Assembly: GCA_015852425.1 (NCBI GenBank)
Contig: JAAAIG010000120.1
Location: 1-62,652, forward strand
DNA from: Gryganskiella cystojenkinii
Taxonomy: Eukaryota; Mortierellomycota; Mortierellomycetes; Mortierellales; Mortierellaceae
DNA length: 62,652 nt
Reading direction: 5' to 3'
Position 1 is the first letter of the stretch. Each line of letters begins with the position of its first letter. The notes under the pieces were generated by a model. It had not been told where the DNA came from and searched no databases. It was given only the letters and a program-made list of their open reading frames with translations. Below are positions 35,801 through 44,662 of this stretch, piece after piece. Position numbers and translations under genes: made by a program.

Positions 35801-36458
35801 GTCTTGAAAGCTTGTTATCATCTCGGTAAGGAGGATCATATCTTATTCATTTCATCGCCATCATGCGTATTTATGTTCGGCCTTTTCATGTTAACGATTT
35901 GTGTTTAATTCCCCTATTTTATTTGTAGATGTGGTGACACGCCTGTCCAAGAACAGTTGCCAGCGTCTAGTGGAGCACAACGTGATCAACATCATTTTCC
36001 AACTCATCAAGTCCTGTAACCGATCGCAACCACACATGGAGGTTCTGAAGCATGGCCTCAACATTATCGAGAATCTCTCCCGGGACTTGGATACCAACGC
36101 GGCGGTCTTTTATGCACCAGAAGGAATGGAAATTCTCGTGGAATGTTCTCAGGCGTATAGAGAGAACGAGATGGTCTTTGAGTCGGTAGTGACGATTCTG
36201 TTGTTGCACCTGGAGGTGGATCCTGCTCGGAGAAAGGTTGTGAGAGGCATGACCACGGAGATCAAGAAACTCAAGGGAGTCTTGACCGTTATGGAACGTA
36301 AAGTCGAACGAGAGACGAGGACGGTCGGAGGTGGGTCGAGATTTGGGAGTGGATCGGCCATGGCATCTGGTCCTGCCGCGGTAGCCAAGGCGAACTCTGT
36401 AAGGATGTTGGTGTCGTCCGTGACAAAGTTGCGCAAGATCGTGGACCTTGTGAAGTAG
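29877..36458 (+). CDS. ASPM: ASPM / abnormal spindle homologue with 31 IQ motifs
   Basis: Nine exons (29877-30710, 30817-31449, 31571-31753, 31855-32088, 32184-32681, 32806-32974, 33090-33196, 33311-35825, 35929-36458) join in phase to 1900 aa. Order: disordered Ser/Pro N-terminus; ASH (ASPM-SPD2-Hydin) beta domain at about 150-278 ('WLEFGKVVIGAKKTV'); a helical region; calponin-homology region from about 551 ('KNLAVDLRDGVRLCRLIDLH') with a second CH-like part near 722-770; then 31 IQ-type calmodulin-binding motifs I counted between about 886 and 1680 ('AATVIQARWRAVVAQR' type); and an armadillo-like C-terminus ('GLNIIENLSRD'). This is the ASPM architecture; the protein binds spindle-pole microtubule minus ends and calmodulin in animals. 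The intron after 33196 has a GC donor (AGG|GCAAGT). Convergent with the F-box gene. Confidence 0.93.
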
Positions 36459-36700
36459 AAGAGGCAACAAGAACAGAGAAACCCCTCTACTCCACTTACC
36501 CTCGTCTTGCCGACCCTGCCTTCTCTGCCCCTCCAAACTTCTCTTCGCGCTTTTATTTTTCATTTGTAAAATCATAGCTGTAGTATTTCGTTTTTTGTTT
36601 TGTTTGTATTATTTGTATTAAAAGAGAGTGAAGGAGAAGGAGAGCAGCAAAGTAAGTCTTTTTAAAGCCGTGTTTGTGAGAATGTTATGGTGTGGTTCAA

Positions 36701-39658
36701 TCACTGGCCTCGACCTCGACCGCGACCATAGCCTCCGGCTCCACGACTGGTCCCCCACCAACCCTGCCTTCGCCCACCTTCTCCGGTTGTGGACTGCGGA
36801 GGAGAGTTATTGTCATTTGGGAGATTTTCTCGGCATTGGATAAAAGGAATCTTGCATTCTTGTGAGATCATCCTTTGTCGAGCCGAGTCAAGACCTTTCT
36901 CATCCGGGAAAGCTTTTAAACACGGCCAATGATCCAACATAGCTTTGACTTGCTCGACTTCAAGTTCGTGGTCCAGAAACTGGAACTTTTCCATCTTGGA
37001 GACGGACTGCAAGAACTTTAGATCGAGACCGGATTCCAAAGTCCAGTCCAAAGTCGTTGGATCCGGAAACAACGGCGCGGTGAGGTGCGTGTATTCGTGA
37101 TGCACTGGGGTCGGGGATAGGTTCAAGAACCGGAGGTGGTGTAAACGACTGAGCTGTTTGAGAGTTAGTTGTTGCATCTCAAGGGACCGGGTTCGTTGAC
37201 GACGAAGTGAATACAAGGTACTGGCCGCGACCTGCTCCTTTTCAGCTTTTGGCGTGTTGATATCGCAGTAGCCCTTGGCACCGCAAAGGACACTAAGGAT
37301 TTGATCCGCATCATCCAGGTGCTGGACCTGCTCCGACTGTTGGACCTCGACATCTGAATTCTTTTCCTCTTCGAGGGCCTCTTGCGCGCATATCATCTTC
37401 TCCTTCTCCTTTTCCTCAAATAACTCAAGCGTCCGCTTCTCTTTTGGGGTCAGGACCGGAATGCCCTTGAGCGCACACTCCAACTCTTCGAGACCAAGAC
37501 ATGTCCACGGGTACTGGACCATATCCATTGCGCGGATGGCAAGTCCTTGCCCCCTCAGAGATTTCAACCGCGAGCATTGGATCATTAGACTGTTCAACTG
37601 TCGAGAATGATAGCCCACACAATCGACTCTTAACCTCTCCAAGAGTCGACAATGGGTCGCGATCGCCTGTAGGACCGGAGCTCGAACAAGACGTAATTCG
37701 AGTTGAATCAGGTTGTTCATTTGTGGGAGGAGGTGTTGTTCCATCCCTGACCTAAAGGGACTCAGGATGGTGTTCACGAACAAGAAACGAACGGAGAGAG
37801 GACGCGCGGCGGCGTTGTGATGTCGATGTTGCACGGCTCGCATCCTGTCCTTGAAGGATTCGCAGATATGATACTCGAACCAAGTAAGAAGATTTTGCTT
37901 TGGCCCGACATCTTCTGGTCCTCCATGTTCGTCATCTTCTCCTTCGCCCCCTTCTCCTGCTTTTACCGGTCCGCCTCTTCTACCTCCCAATCGAACAATT
38001 TGAACTCGAGGCATCCGTTCCAATACAAAGACAAGTCCCCAAAGCAGATGCTGTTTCGGGGCCACAAACTCAATCAGATTTTCCCAGAGCACAGACGTGT
38101 GGAGAAGTCCTAGGATCCATGACTCGATCCTTAGAGTTCGGACTGCCGTCGTTGTCGAAGCAAAGTTGTGTGACCCGGCCAGTGTTCCTTGCACTGCCGT
38201 TGTTATCGATGGTTGGGCGGATGAAGTAGAGGCAGCCACGGCTTTCTCTCTTGCGACCACAATTGGCTCAAAGATTGATTCAAGGATTGTTCCGTGAGAG
38301 TGCTCACGGACGCCCACATAATACAGATTCCATATCGTCAAGGTCTCCAGTGCTGGCATGATCTTCACCGCGACCGTGATTTTCCAGGGCATGGCGTTAC
38401 GGACGGTCAGATCGCGGATGGTTGAGTTTATCAGGGATGCCAAGTATTGGTCCCGCTCTTGTTGTTGTAGGCTCGGGGGCAACCCAGGGTTTACTTTGTT
38501 GATCTCTTCTCGGATAGGCAAGTCGTACAGAAGGGTTGGGTTTGTCAGTAATGACAAGTATTGGTCCCGTTCTGGTTGTAGCAGGCTCAGAGGCAACGGA
38601 GGGTTTTCATTGTTGATGGCACGGATCTCTTCTCGGATTGGCAAATCGTACAGAAACAAGGATCGAACACCTGAAACTCTTGTGCCTGGATTTTTTGCAT
38701 CTTCGTGATCGTTTCTACAGAAAGGGGATGTTGTCGCTGAAAGGTTCGCCAAAACTGCGAGGACTTGCATAACGTTATAATATGCAGGCAGTTTTAAATG
38801 GTGCACTTTTGGCATGGACTTGAACAACTCTGTTAAGAAGACGCCTCCTGGGGAAGACAGCGACCTTGTTAGAGACGTAACCAAAGCTGGTGTTGTCGCT
38901 GTTGTTGATGTCTGAGCGAGGTCCTTGGCAGTATCCGCAGAAGCATCAGATGATAACGATTCGAATTTCAGGTATTGCAACAGGAGACTACTTCCATCGA
39001 CCTCGATCCGTTCCAGACTCGTCCTGTTGTTCCAAATGACCTGCCAAAGGATTCGACTCGTGATGATATTGGATCGAACACGGATTGCTGTCGCGGGGTT
39101 CTCGTTGACATTGTACCCGTCATTGGACTCGTCAAAGATCCTGCCCGGAATGTCCTTGACCGACGACAGTCTCAAGCGCACAACAATGTTCTCGATGTTT
39201 TCGATTTTCAGCGACTTGAGAGAGCCGAACGCGGAGGGCAACAAAGACGGAGAAGAAGTCGATGAAGAACAAGGACCGAGGGCGCCGTCTTGTTGTTCTT
39301 CTTTTTGTTGTTGTTCCTGTTGAGGTCGTTGCCCCTCAAGGAAGTACCGAACGAGAAACGGCAGCGGGACCGTATCGACATGACGGAGGAGGTGATGATG
39401 TCGTTTGAATAGGATCTTGGCCATCGCATAATCAGACTCGGTGTATTCTCCCGGGTGGTAACTACCGTCGTTGTGTTCAAACGAGTAGAGCACGTCCAGG
39501 ATCGTGTACCAGTGTCGTCCTATGGATTTGGGACTGACGGTTTGGTAGATGTAAACGATGCTGGTGTGATACCATAGGCGAGAGACTTGAGAACAAACGA
39601 GGAGATCTTGGAGAGAGAGGAACGAGACGACTTTGTCCAAGATTTCAGGGATATTCAT
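36701..39658 (-). CDS. F-box protein, 985 aa, with internal duplication
   Basis: Single exon. The first 45 residues are an F-box ('IPEILDKVVSFLSLQDLLVC' then 'SRLWYHT'), the part that binds Skp1 in SCF ubiquitin ligases. The remainder has irregular leucine-rich strands ('LKSLKIENIENIVV', 'LIQLELRLVRAPVLQAIATH') of the type seen in the large F-box/LRR families of Mortierella, so it is probably a substrate receptor; the substrate cannot be told. A glutamine/glutamate stretch lies near residue 115, an acidic helical insert near 800, and the C-terminus is Gly/Arg-rich ('GGYGRGRGRGQ'), unusual for an F-box protein and suggestive of RNA binding or arginine methylation. The ATG lies directly before the F-box. 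Convergent with ASPM; about 240 bp separate the stops. Confidence 0.88.
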   Translation of the reverse strand: MNIPEILDKVVSFLSLQDLLVCSQVSRLWYHTSIVYIYQTVSPKSIGRHWYTILDVLYSFEHNDGSYHPGEYTESDYAMAKILFKRHHHLLRHVDTVPLPFLVRYFLEGQRPQQEQQQKEEQQDGALGPCSSSTSSPSLLPSAFGSLKSLKIENIENIVVRLRLSSVKDIPGRIFDESNDGYNVNENPATAIRVRSNIITSRILWQVIWNNRTSLERIEVDGSSLLLQYLKFESLSSDASADTAKDLAQTSTTATTPALVTSLTRSLSSPGGVFLTELFKSMPKVHHLKLPAYYNVMQVLAVLANLSATTSPFCRNDHEDAKNPGTRVSGVRSLFLYDLPIREEIRAINNENPPLPLSLLQPERDQYLSLLTNPTLLYDLPIREEINKVNPGLPPSLQQQERDQYLASLINSTIRDLTVRNAMPWKITVAVKIMPALETLTIWNLYYVGVREHSHGTILESIFEPIVVAREKAVAASTSSAQPSITTAVQGTLAGSHNFASTTTAVRTLRIESWILGLLHTSVLWENLIEFVAPKQHLLWGLVFVLERMPRVQIVRLGGRRGGPVKAGEGGEGEDDEHGGPEDVGPKQNLLTWFEYHICESFKDRMRAVQHRHHNAAARPLSVRFLFVNTILSPFRSGMEQHLLPQMNNLIQLELRLVRAPVLQAIATHCRLLERLRVDCVGYHSRQLNSLMIQCSRLKSLRGQGLAIRAMDMVQYPWTCLGLEELECALKGIPVLTPKEKRTLELFEEKEKEKMICAQEALEEEKNSDVEVQQSEQVQHLDDADQILSVLCGAKGYCDINTPKAEKEQVAASTLYSLRRQRTRSLEMQQLTLKQLSRLHHLRFLNLSPTPVHHEYTHLTAPLFPDPTTLDWTLESGLDLKFLQSVSKMEKFQFLDHELEVEQVKAMLDHWPCLKAFPDEKGLDSARQRMISQECKIPFIQCRENLPNDNNSPPQSTTGEGGRRQGWWGTSRGAGGYGRGRGRGQ
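38416..38663 (-). repeat. Tandem duplication inside the F-box gene
   Basis: Two adjacent copies of about 120 bp encode 'LYDLPIREEI' followed by 'N..LPLSL/LPPSL' and 'ERDQYL(S/A)SL'. They remain in frame and differ at many positions, so this is an older duplication within the leucine-rich part. Confidence 0.8.
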
Positions 39659-39879
39659 TACAAGGAGAAGACTGTTTTAAAGTGGAAGGGACAAAGACAG
39701 AAAGAGCAGGGGAAAAAATGAGAGCGGGAAGAAGAGAAAGAGAGGAAGAAAATATAGTGCTGTCCAACGTGACACAAAGGAGCTCCGACCTCGCAGTCCA
39801 GACCCCTGGGAGGAGCGGCGGTGAGGCGATGATTTTGTAGAATGAAATTTTTGTGTCACAGAGGTACCAGCGGCTCATT

Positions 39880-40266
39880 CGCGACTATGATTGCTTCACA
39901 CACATCTTCTCGCTCATCGGTTTCCCTCGCATCCAGCAATCTGATAATGGTAAAGAGTTCGTCAGCAAGATTATGAACGAGATGACGAGGACTTTTCAAG
40001 TCTGGCATCGTCTAGTCACCCCGCATCACCCTCGTGGTAACAAAGCCACGGAAAATCATGTCAAGACGGCATGCAATATCATTCGTAAAGATGTCAAGAT
40101 CAAAAGACAAGTGGGCAAAGCATGTTCCGAAGGCGCAGTTCACGGTGAACACGAAGGTGGCCGCGCTTCACAACTCTTCGCCTTAATCTTTATTTTTTGC
40201 AAGGCAAGCGAATGGTATCCCTTTACTTCCGAGCACCGCGCCAAGCGTTGGTTGGTGGACAAATAA
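39880..40266 (+). mobile_element. Ty3-type retrotransposon integrase fragment, broken
   Basis: Encodes part of an rve integrase core: 'IGFPRIQQSDNGKEF' carries the second catalytic Asp, and 35 residues later 'RGNKATENHVK' carries the catalytic Glu, so D-35-E spacing is kept. The first Asp, protease, RT and Gag are absent, and no LTRs are seen. Near 40105 the similarity moves to another frame ('KWAKHVPKAQF', 'ALHNSSP') and then meets a stop, so the fragment is dead. It begins about 200 bp upstream of the F-box start codon. Confidence 0.75.
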
Positions 40267-41422
40267 AAATAAACGTTGGTGGGCTTGTGAAGGTGATGTT
40301 TCCTGATATGCTGTTTACAGAGCCTCTTTCCTCCTTTGAACAATCGCTTCCATTTCAAGATATATGAACAGGACAAGATTTTTTTTTTTTTGCTCTTTCT
40401 TTCTGCATGTCTGTTACTTGGGTGACGCTGAATTTTTAATTTTTTAAACCGAGTTAAAAAATTTGACTATTTAAATCTATTTCTGTTTTTTCATTTAATT
40501 TACGATTTACCTCAGCATATTACATATCAATTATGACCGGCCAAAAGTCAATCAGTATAAATTTATAGAATTGTCGCTCCAAGCCCCTCCGGAAAACAGT
40601 CTAATTCTCCCTTTCCTCCTTCCTCCAAAAGGTCACCGTCTTGACTAATAGCAACTAACATCATATCTGTGCCGCAGTTCATCCACATTTGCTTTCGATT
40701 ACGAGTTCAAGAACCTCTCATTGCACTGCACCACAGGCGCCACTCCCATCACCACACACACCTCGCCTTCGTATCCAAATTGAGGTATAGTAATCATTTT
40801 ATTTTTCACTCATTCAGGGTCGCGCAAGAACAATCTCTGCCCTCTCTTTGCCACTGTCCAACGAGATGGGTTAATTCATCCTGTCCCCGAGCGTTAGAGA
40901 GGTGAGTTATTCATCTCTCTACGCGTCAGCTATCTATAAATTTTATGGATGGCGTGGCGACAGGATCAGCAAGAGTTTTGTTTGCACCTGTTTCACCGCG
41001 AAGCGCCGTGTTTACAGTCCGGCTTTAGGCTGGTGCGCGACGTATCCTGGTTTTTCGGTTTACGCCTGCCCTCTCTTGGCCTCTGGATATTGACTCTTGT
41101 TGTTTTATTGGATTGAGCTACAAGAGTATTATTGAAGGTCCCAATGAGAATGGGTCAATTCGCCGTGTCCCCGGGCTGTCCAAGATTCTCCTTTACCATC
41201 TTGTGATTTGCCAGCTATCCCATACCTGTACGCCTTGTGAGAGCATGTATGGATGGTGTGGCGACTGGTCAGCAAGGCTTGCACTGTTATCACTCAGACT
41301 ATGTTCACATCGCCTGATGTGTTTGCAATTATAAGCGATCTTTTATCCAAAAAGGTTCTACATTATCGCAGTGCTAACACCTGTATTCCCATTTGTTCAC
41401 TTGGAGATATACCATAGTCGAT
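40267..41422. other. Intergenic region with AT-rich block and diverged duplication
   Basis: From about 40380 to 40570 the DNA is markedly A/T-rich. Two similar segments then follow (about 40861-40980 and 41142-41275): both contain atgggt(t/c)aattc, then tgtccccg, then atggatgg(c/t)gtggcgac and tcagcaag, at offsets of 284 and 304 bp. No convincing gene. The right part should include the promoter and leader of the nuclease-like gene. Confidence 0.5.
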
Positions 41423-44030
41423 ATGAGACGCGGAAAGAATTCTAACAAGACACAAAAGGATGCAGGAGATTGGCGTGCAGCGCTCAATAGGAATCTATTA
41501 GGCGCTGGGTATTTCATGTCTCAGACTGACCCAATTCAGTTCGATCCACTTGCTTACTTGCGTTGGAGGAATGCAGACAAGGCCACAACACAGACAACAA
41601 TGAAATCAGAATGGGGTCGATGGCTTCGATATTTCCGTGATTGTTCTGTGCAACGACTTCGAGAACGAGCAACAGCAGCACCCTCAATGGACTCATTGAC
41701 CATTACTGCGTACTTGGAAGAGAAGCTGAATGCCGAACGCGTGGTAGATCTCTTGAGTATCAACAATGACCAATTGCTTCTTACCGGAAATGAACAAACA
41801 CGGGCTCTCCAGAGGCAGTTTCGTAAGCTATGCAGTAATTCAAACATATGCTTTCTAAACATGGTTCACATTTTGATCCTGACTTTTTTTCTCTCGATCA
41901 ATTTCTTCTAGGTGCAAAACGCAGGAACATTGATCCACCTGTCGAACATCAAGCAAGTGAAAAGTTGCGGAGAACTCGAGCCGGTAGGTGTTACTTGAAA
42001 TATTTTCATTACACAGATTGTGGGTTCATGTGTGGCTGATATGTGCTCACTCTCCAACTTGCTTTTTATGCATTTACCCAACAGGTCGAAAGGCACAGCC
42101 TGTTGCACTCGAAGAACCAACCATCCCCAAATCTCTCTCTGCAATGTCGTCAAGTTCACGCACAAGCAATGATCAGACCCGTGCCAAAGTTGATAGAGCC
42201 ACCAAGGAGCAAACTGAGAATGATACTGAAGGATTCTCAGATGACAGTGATGGCGATGTTGGAGATAACAATCAAGGACCAGGTAAAGACTGACCGCTGT
42301 GAAATTGAGAGTATTCTGAAAAAAATGATGACCGCTTTCGTTAATAACACTCTTTAGTCACCCAAATCGCCAACAATGCGACTTGCACTGCTCATGTTCA
42401 CAGGGGATTGGAAATGGATTGGACAACCATTAACCAACAATCTAACATATTTTTGAAAACATATAATCTCGCTAGAAGATGAGGCTTCGGCTCCACCCAT
42501 GCAGAACTATCCAGGAGAGTCCTTGACCTTGTCATCATTATCAAGTTCGCGCGCAAAGATTGATCGCGGCCGCCGATCATCTGTCTCTGGGGAAGAGTAC
42601 CTCGATGATGAGCTATTCCGGATATATCCAAGGGAGTTTGATGTCTTTCATTATATGGTCAAGTCGGCAAATGTTGGTCGAGCTTTCCATGAATACCAGG
42701 TTGCCTCATTAACCATCGTTAACAAGGCTGGAACGATGGCTACAGTCTCGAATCTCAGCTCGTTTTTGTAAGTCTCATGTGCTCATGAAATAGAATATGT
42801 ACAATGTAGATTGTTTTTTGTGGATTTTTCTCAGCTGCTTTAACCCTTCGCACCTGTCACACTACCCTAGGGCAATGAACTTTATTTGGGATCTTAACGT
42901 GGCACTGCCGAACGTAGACGAAGACGCCAATCGACTAATTCGGGAGCTGCACACGTGGCCACGCTCAGCTATGCCAGAGGCAGTTGTGAAATTGTGCAGG
43001 GAGCTTGATGAGCACCTTGCTGAAGGCGAAGATATTACAGTCGAGGTGGACAAAGAACTTCGATCTGTAAAACTGCTATACGAAGTCCTGTGAGTGTCTG
43101 TGTGATTAGGCATCTTCAAGGATGATTGTGTATCAAAGAGAGACTTATACCTTTTGTCATTTCTCATTTATAGCGTCCTTAAGCTCCCATTAGAGTATCT
43201 GCCATTTCAGCAGGGGCTGGAAGACACATACTGCCATGGTGTCATAGATGCACTACTCACCCGCCAGTTTCCCGCCAGATCGAAATTTCATCTGGAATGG
43301 GCCAACAAAGAAGCCAGAGGATCCAAGGAGCGCCGCATAAATGGATACAAGCCCGATGGGGTTATCAGCAACCGCAACAACCACCGAGAACTGGCCTTTT
43401 TGGAGGTCAAGCCGCCCAAGGAGCAACACTGCAAACGAGCATTTTTAGAGGATCTGTGGAAGTTGGCCAACTTTTGTAAGGATACAATTGATAGTCATCT
43501 TCGTCAAGGCCTCCGGATCCACAAGGCGGCAGCACTGCAAGTGTTTGGTATGTAGCCTGATTGGCACCATGGGATCTCAAGTCAAAAAGACCACAAAAGA
43601 CCACTATACTGACCCAATTATTCTGGTCATTGATAATCTACTTTAGGTCATGGCATGGTGTTGTACACAATGGTCTACGATCATGGCATTTACCACTGGA
43701 GCAAATCTTGCTCAGCATATCTGCCCCGCGACCAGACTGACACGGGCTGCATCTTGCCTTGTCTTCGGCTGTTGACCACCTTGGAGGTATGGCGACTTTG
43801 TAGCAGCTTTTAAGATGATTGATGATTCAAAGAAGTTGTGAGTTTTGAACGTTAACTTGGGGCATTCTTGAATATATACCCCATAGAATTTTTTGGAGAG
43901 TATCTACACCAACATTGGCCCAAGTACCCCTCCACGGATCGAATATGACAATGGTGACCAGCTTACGCCACAGGATACTGGCCGGGTGTCCAAGGTAACC
44001 CCTACCAAGCGACCAATGTTTGGAAAGTGA
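41423..44030 (+). CDS. PD-(D/E)XK nuclease-like accessory protein, intact
   Basis: Eight exons (41423-41822, 41912-41983, 42085-42282, 42476-42767, 42871-43089, 43174-43547, 43647-43786, 43887-44030) join in phase without a stop to 612 aa. I cannot name it. The N-terminal 130 residues are helical and basic ('EWGRWLRYFRDCSVQRLRER'); an acidic Ser-rich linker follows ('GFSDDSDGDVGDNNQGPG'). A folded half starts near 255 ('EYLDDELFRIYPREFDVFHY'). Near 452 'INGYKPDGVIS' and near 470 'LAFLEVKPP' give a PD...(E)xK pattern on adjacent strands, the active-site layout of the PD-(D/E)XK nuclease superfamily; 'WKLANFCKDTID' and 'YDHGIYHW' follow. I recall similar uncharacterised proteins (xPDGIIS...xEAK) as expanded families in Mucoromycota. 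First ATG of the frame chosen. Full splicing phase argues that it is expressed. Nuclease activity is inference. Confidence 0.75.
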
Positions 44031-44662
44031 TCACCATGTATAAGATTGATGATTGGTACTCTCTGCACCATATTGATGTCTCAGTCAGTCCAATTTGTCC
44101 AACATAAAGATTCCTTGCTACAATGGCTTTCCGCAAGTCGCTCATCTTAAACAAAACATGTAAGAAAACCATGCACCAACAGAGAGAGTATTGCACTTGA
44201 GGTGACAAGGTTTTGCGAGATCTGTGAGCAATGTCGGGAGTCTCCGCACAAATCTAACGTGAAGAAACAGAGTTCCAACCCAAAATTGGGCTCTCAGGGT
44301 GTAGTCCTCTTTGTACAACCTCTGCAAGCTCCTCGGTCATTGGTCTGTCGACGGTTAAAGTCTTGTTCAGGGCTTTCAGTTGAGAAATGGACCGGAGAGG
44401 TTGGAGATCCGTGAGCCATGTTAGATTCAGATCAAAGGAACCAGAGTGCACCTCATCCTGCTCGAGATCGTCTACGAGATACAATATGGAATTGGATCCC
44501 AGAGCTGCAAGAGATTATTACAACTTGGCCTAATTTTCCGCCCCTTAATGATAATGACATGTGACCTAAACCTACTGGATCTGTGACTGCTTCGCTCCAT
44601 CATGTTGAGGTCAACAAAGCTACTGTCTTTTTTGTCCTCTTTTTTTCTCCATCTTTCTTTAC
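44031..44662. other. Intergenic spacer
   Basis: Between two plus-strand genes. Short ORFs on both strands show no family feature. The last 100 bp before the Asteroid ATG are T/C-rich, as in other leaders here. Confidence 0.45.

Noticed and set aside
40669..41334. Three short plus-strand ORFs upstream of the nuclease-like gene
   Set aside because: No family similarity; they fall in the diverged duplication and do not splice into the downstream gene.
44002..44484. Minus-strand ORFs between the nuclease-like and Asteroid genes
   Set aside because: Short, no conserved motifs, and no splice continuity.
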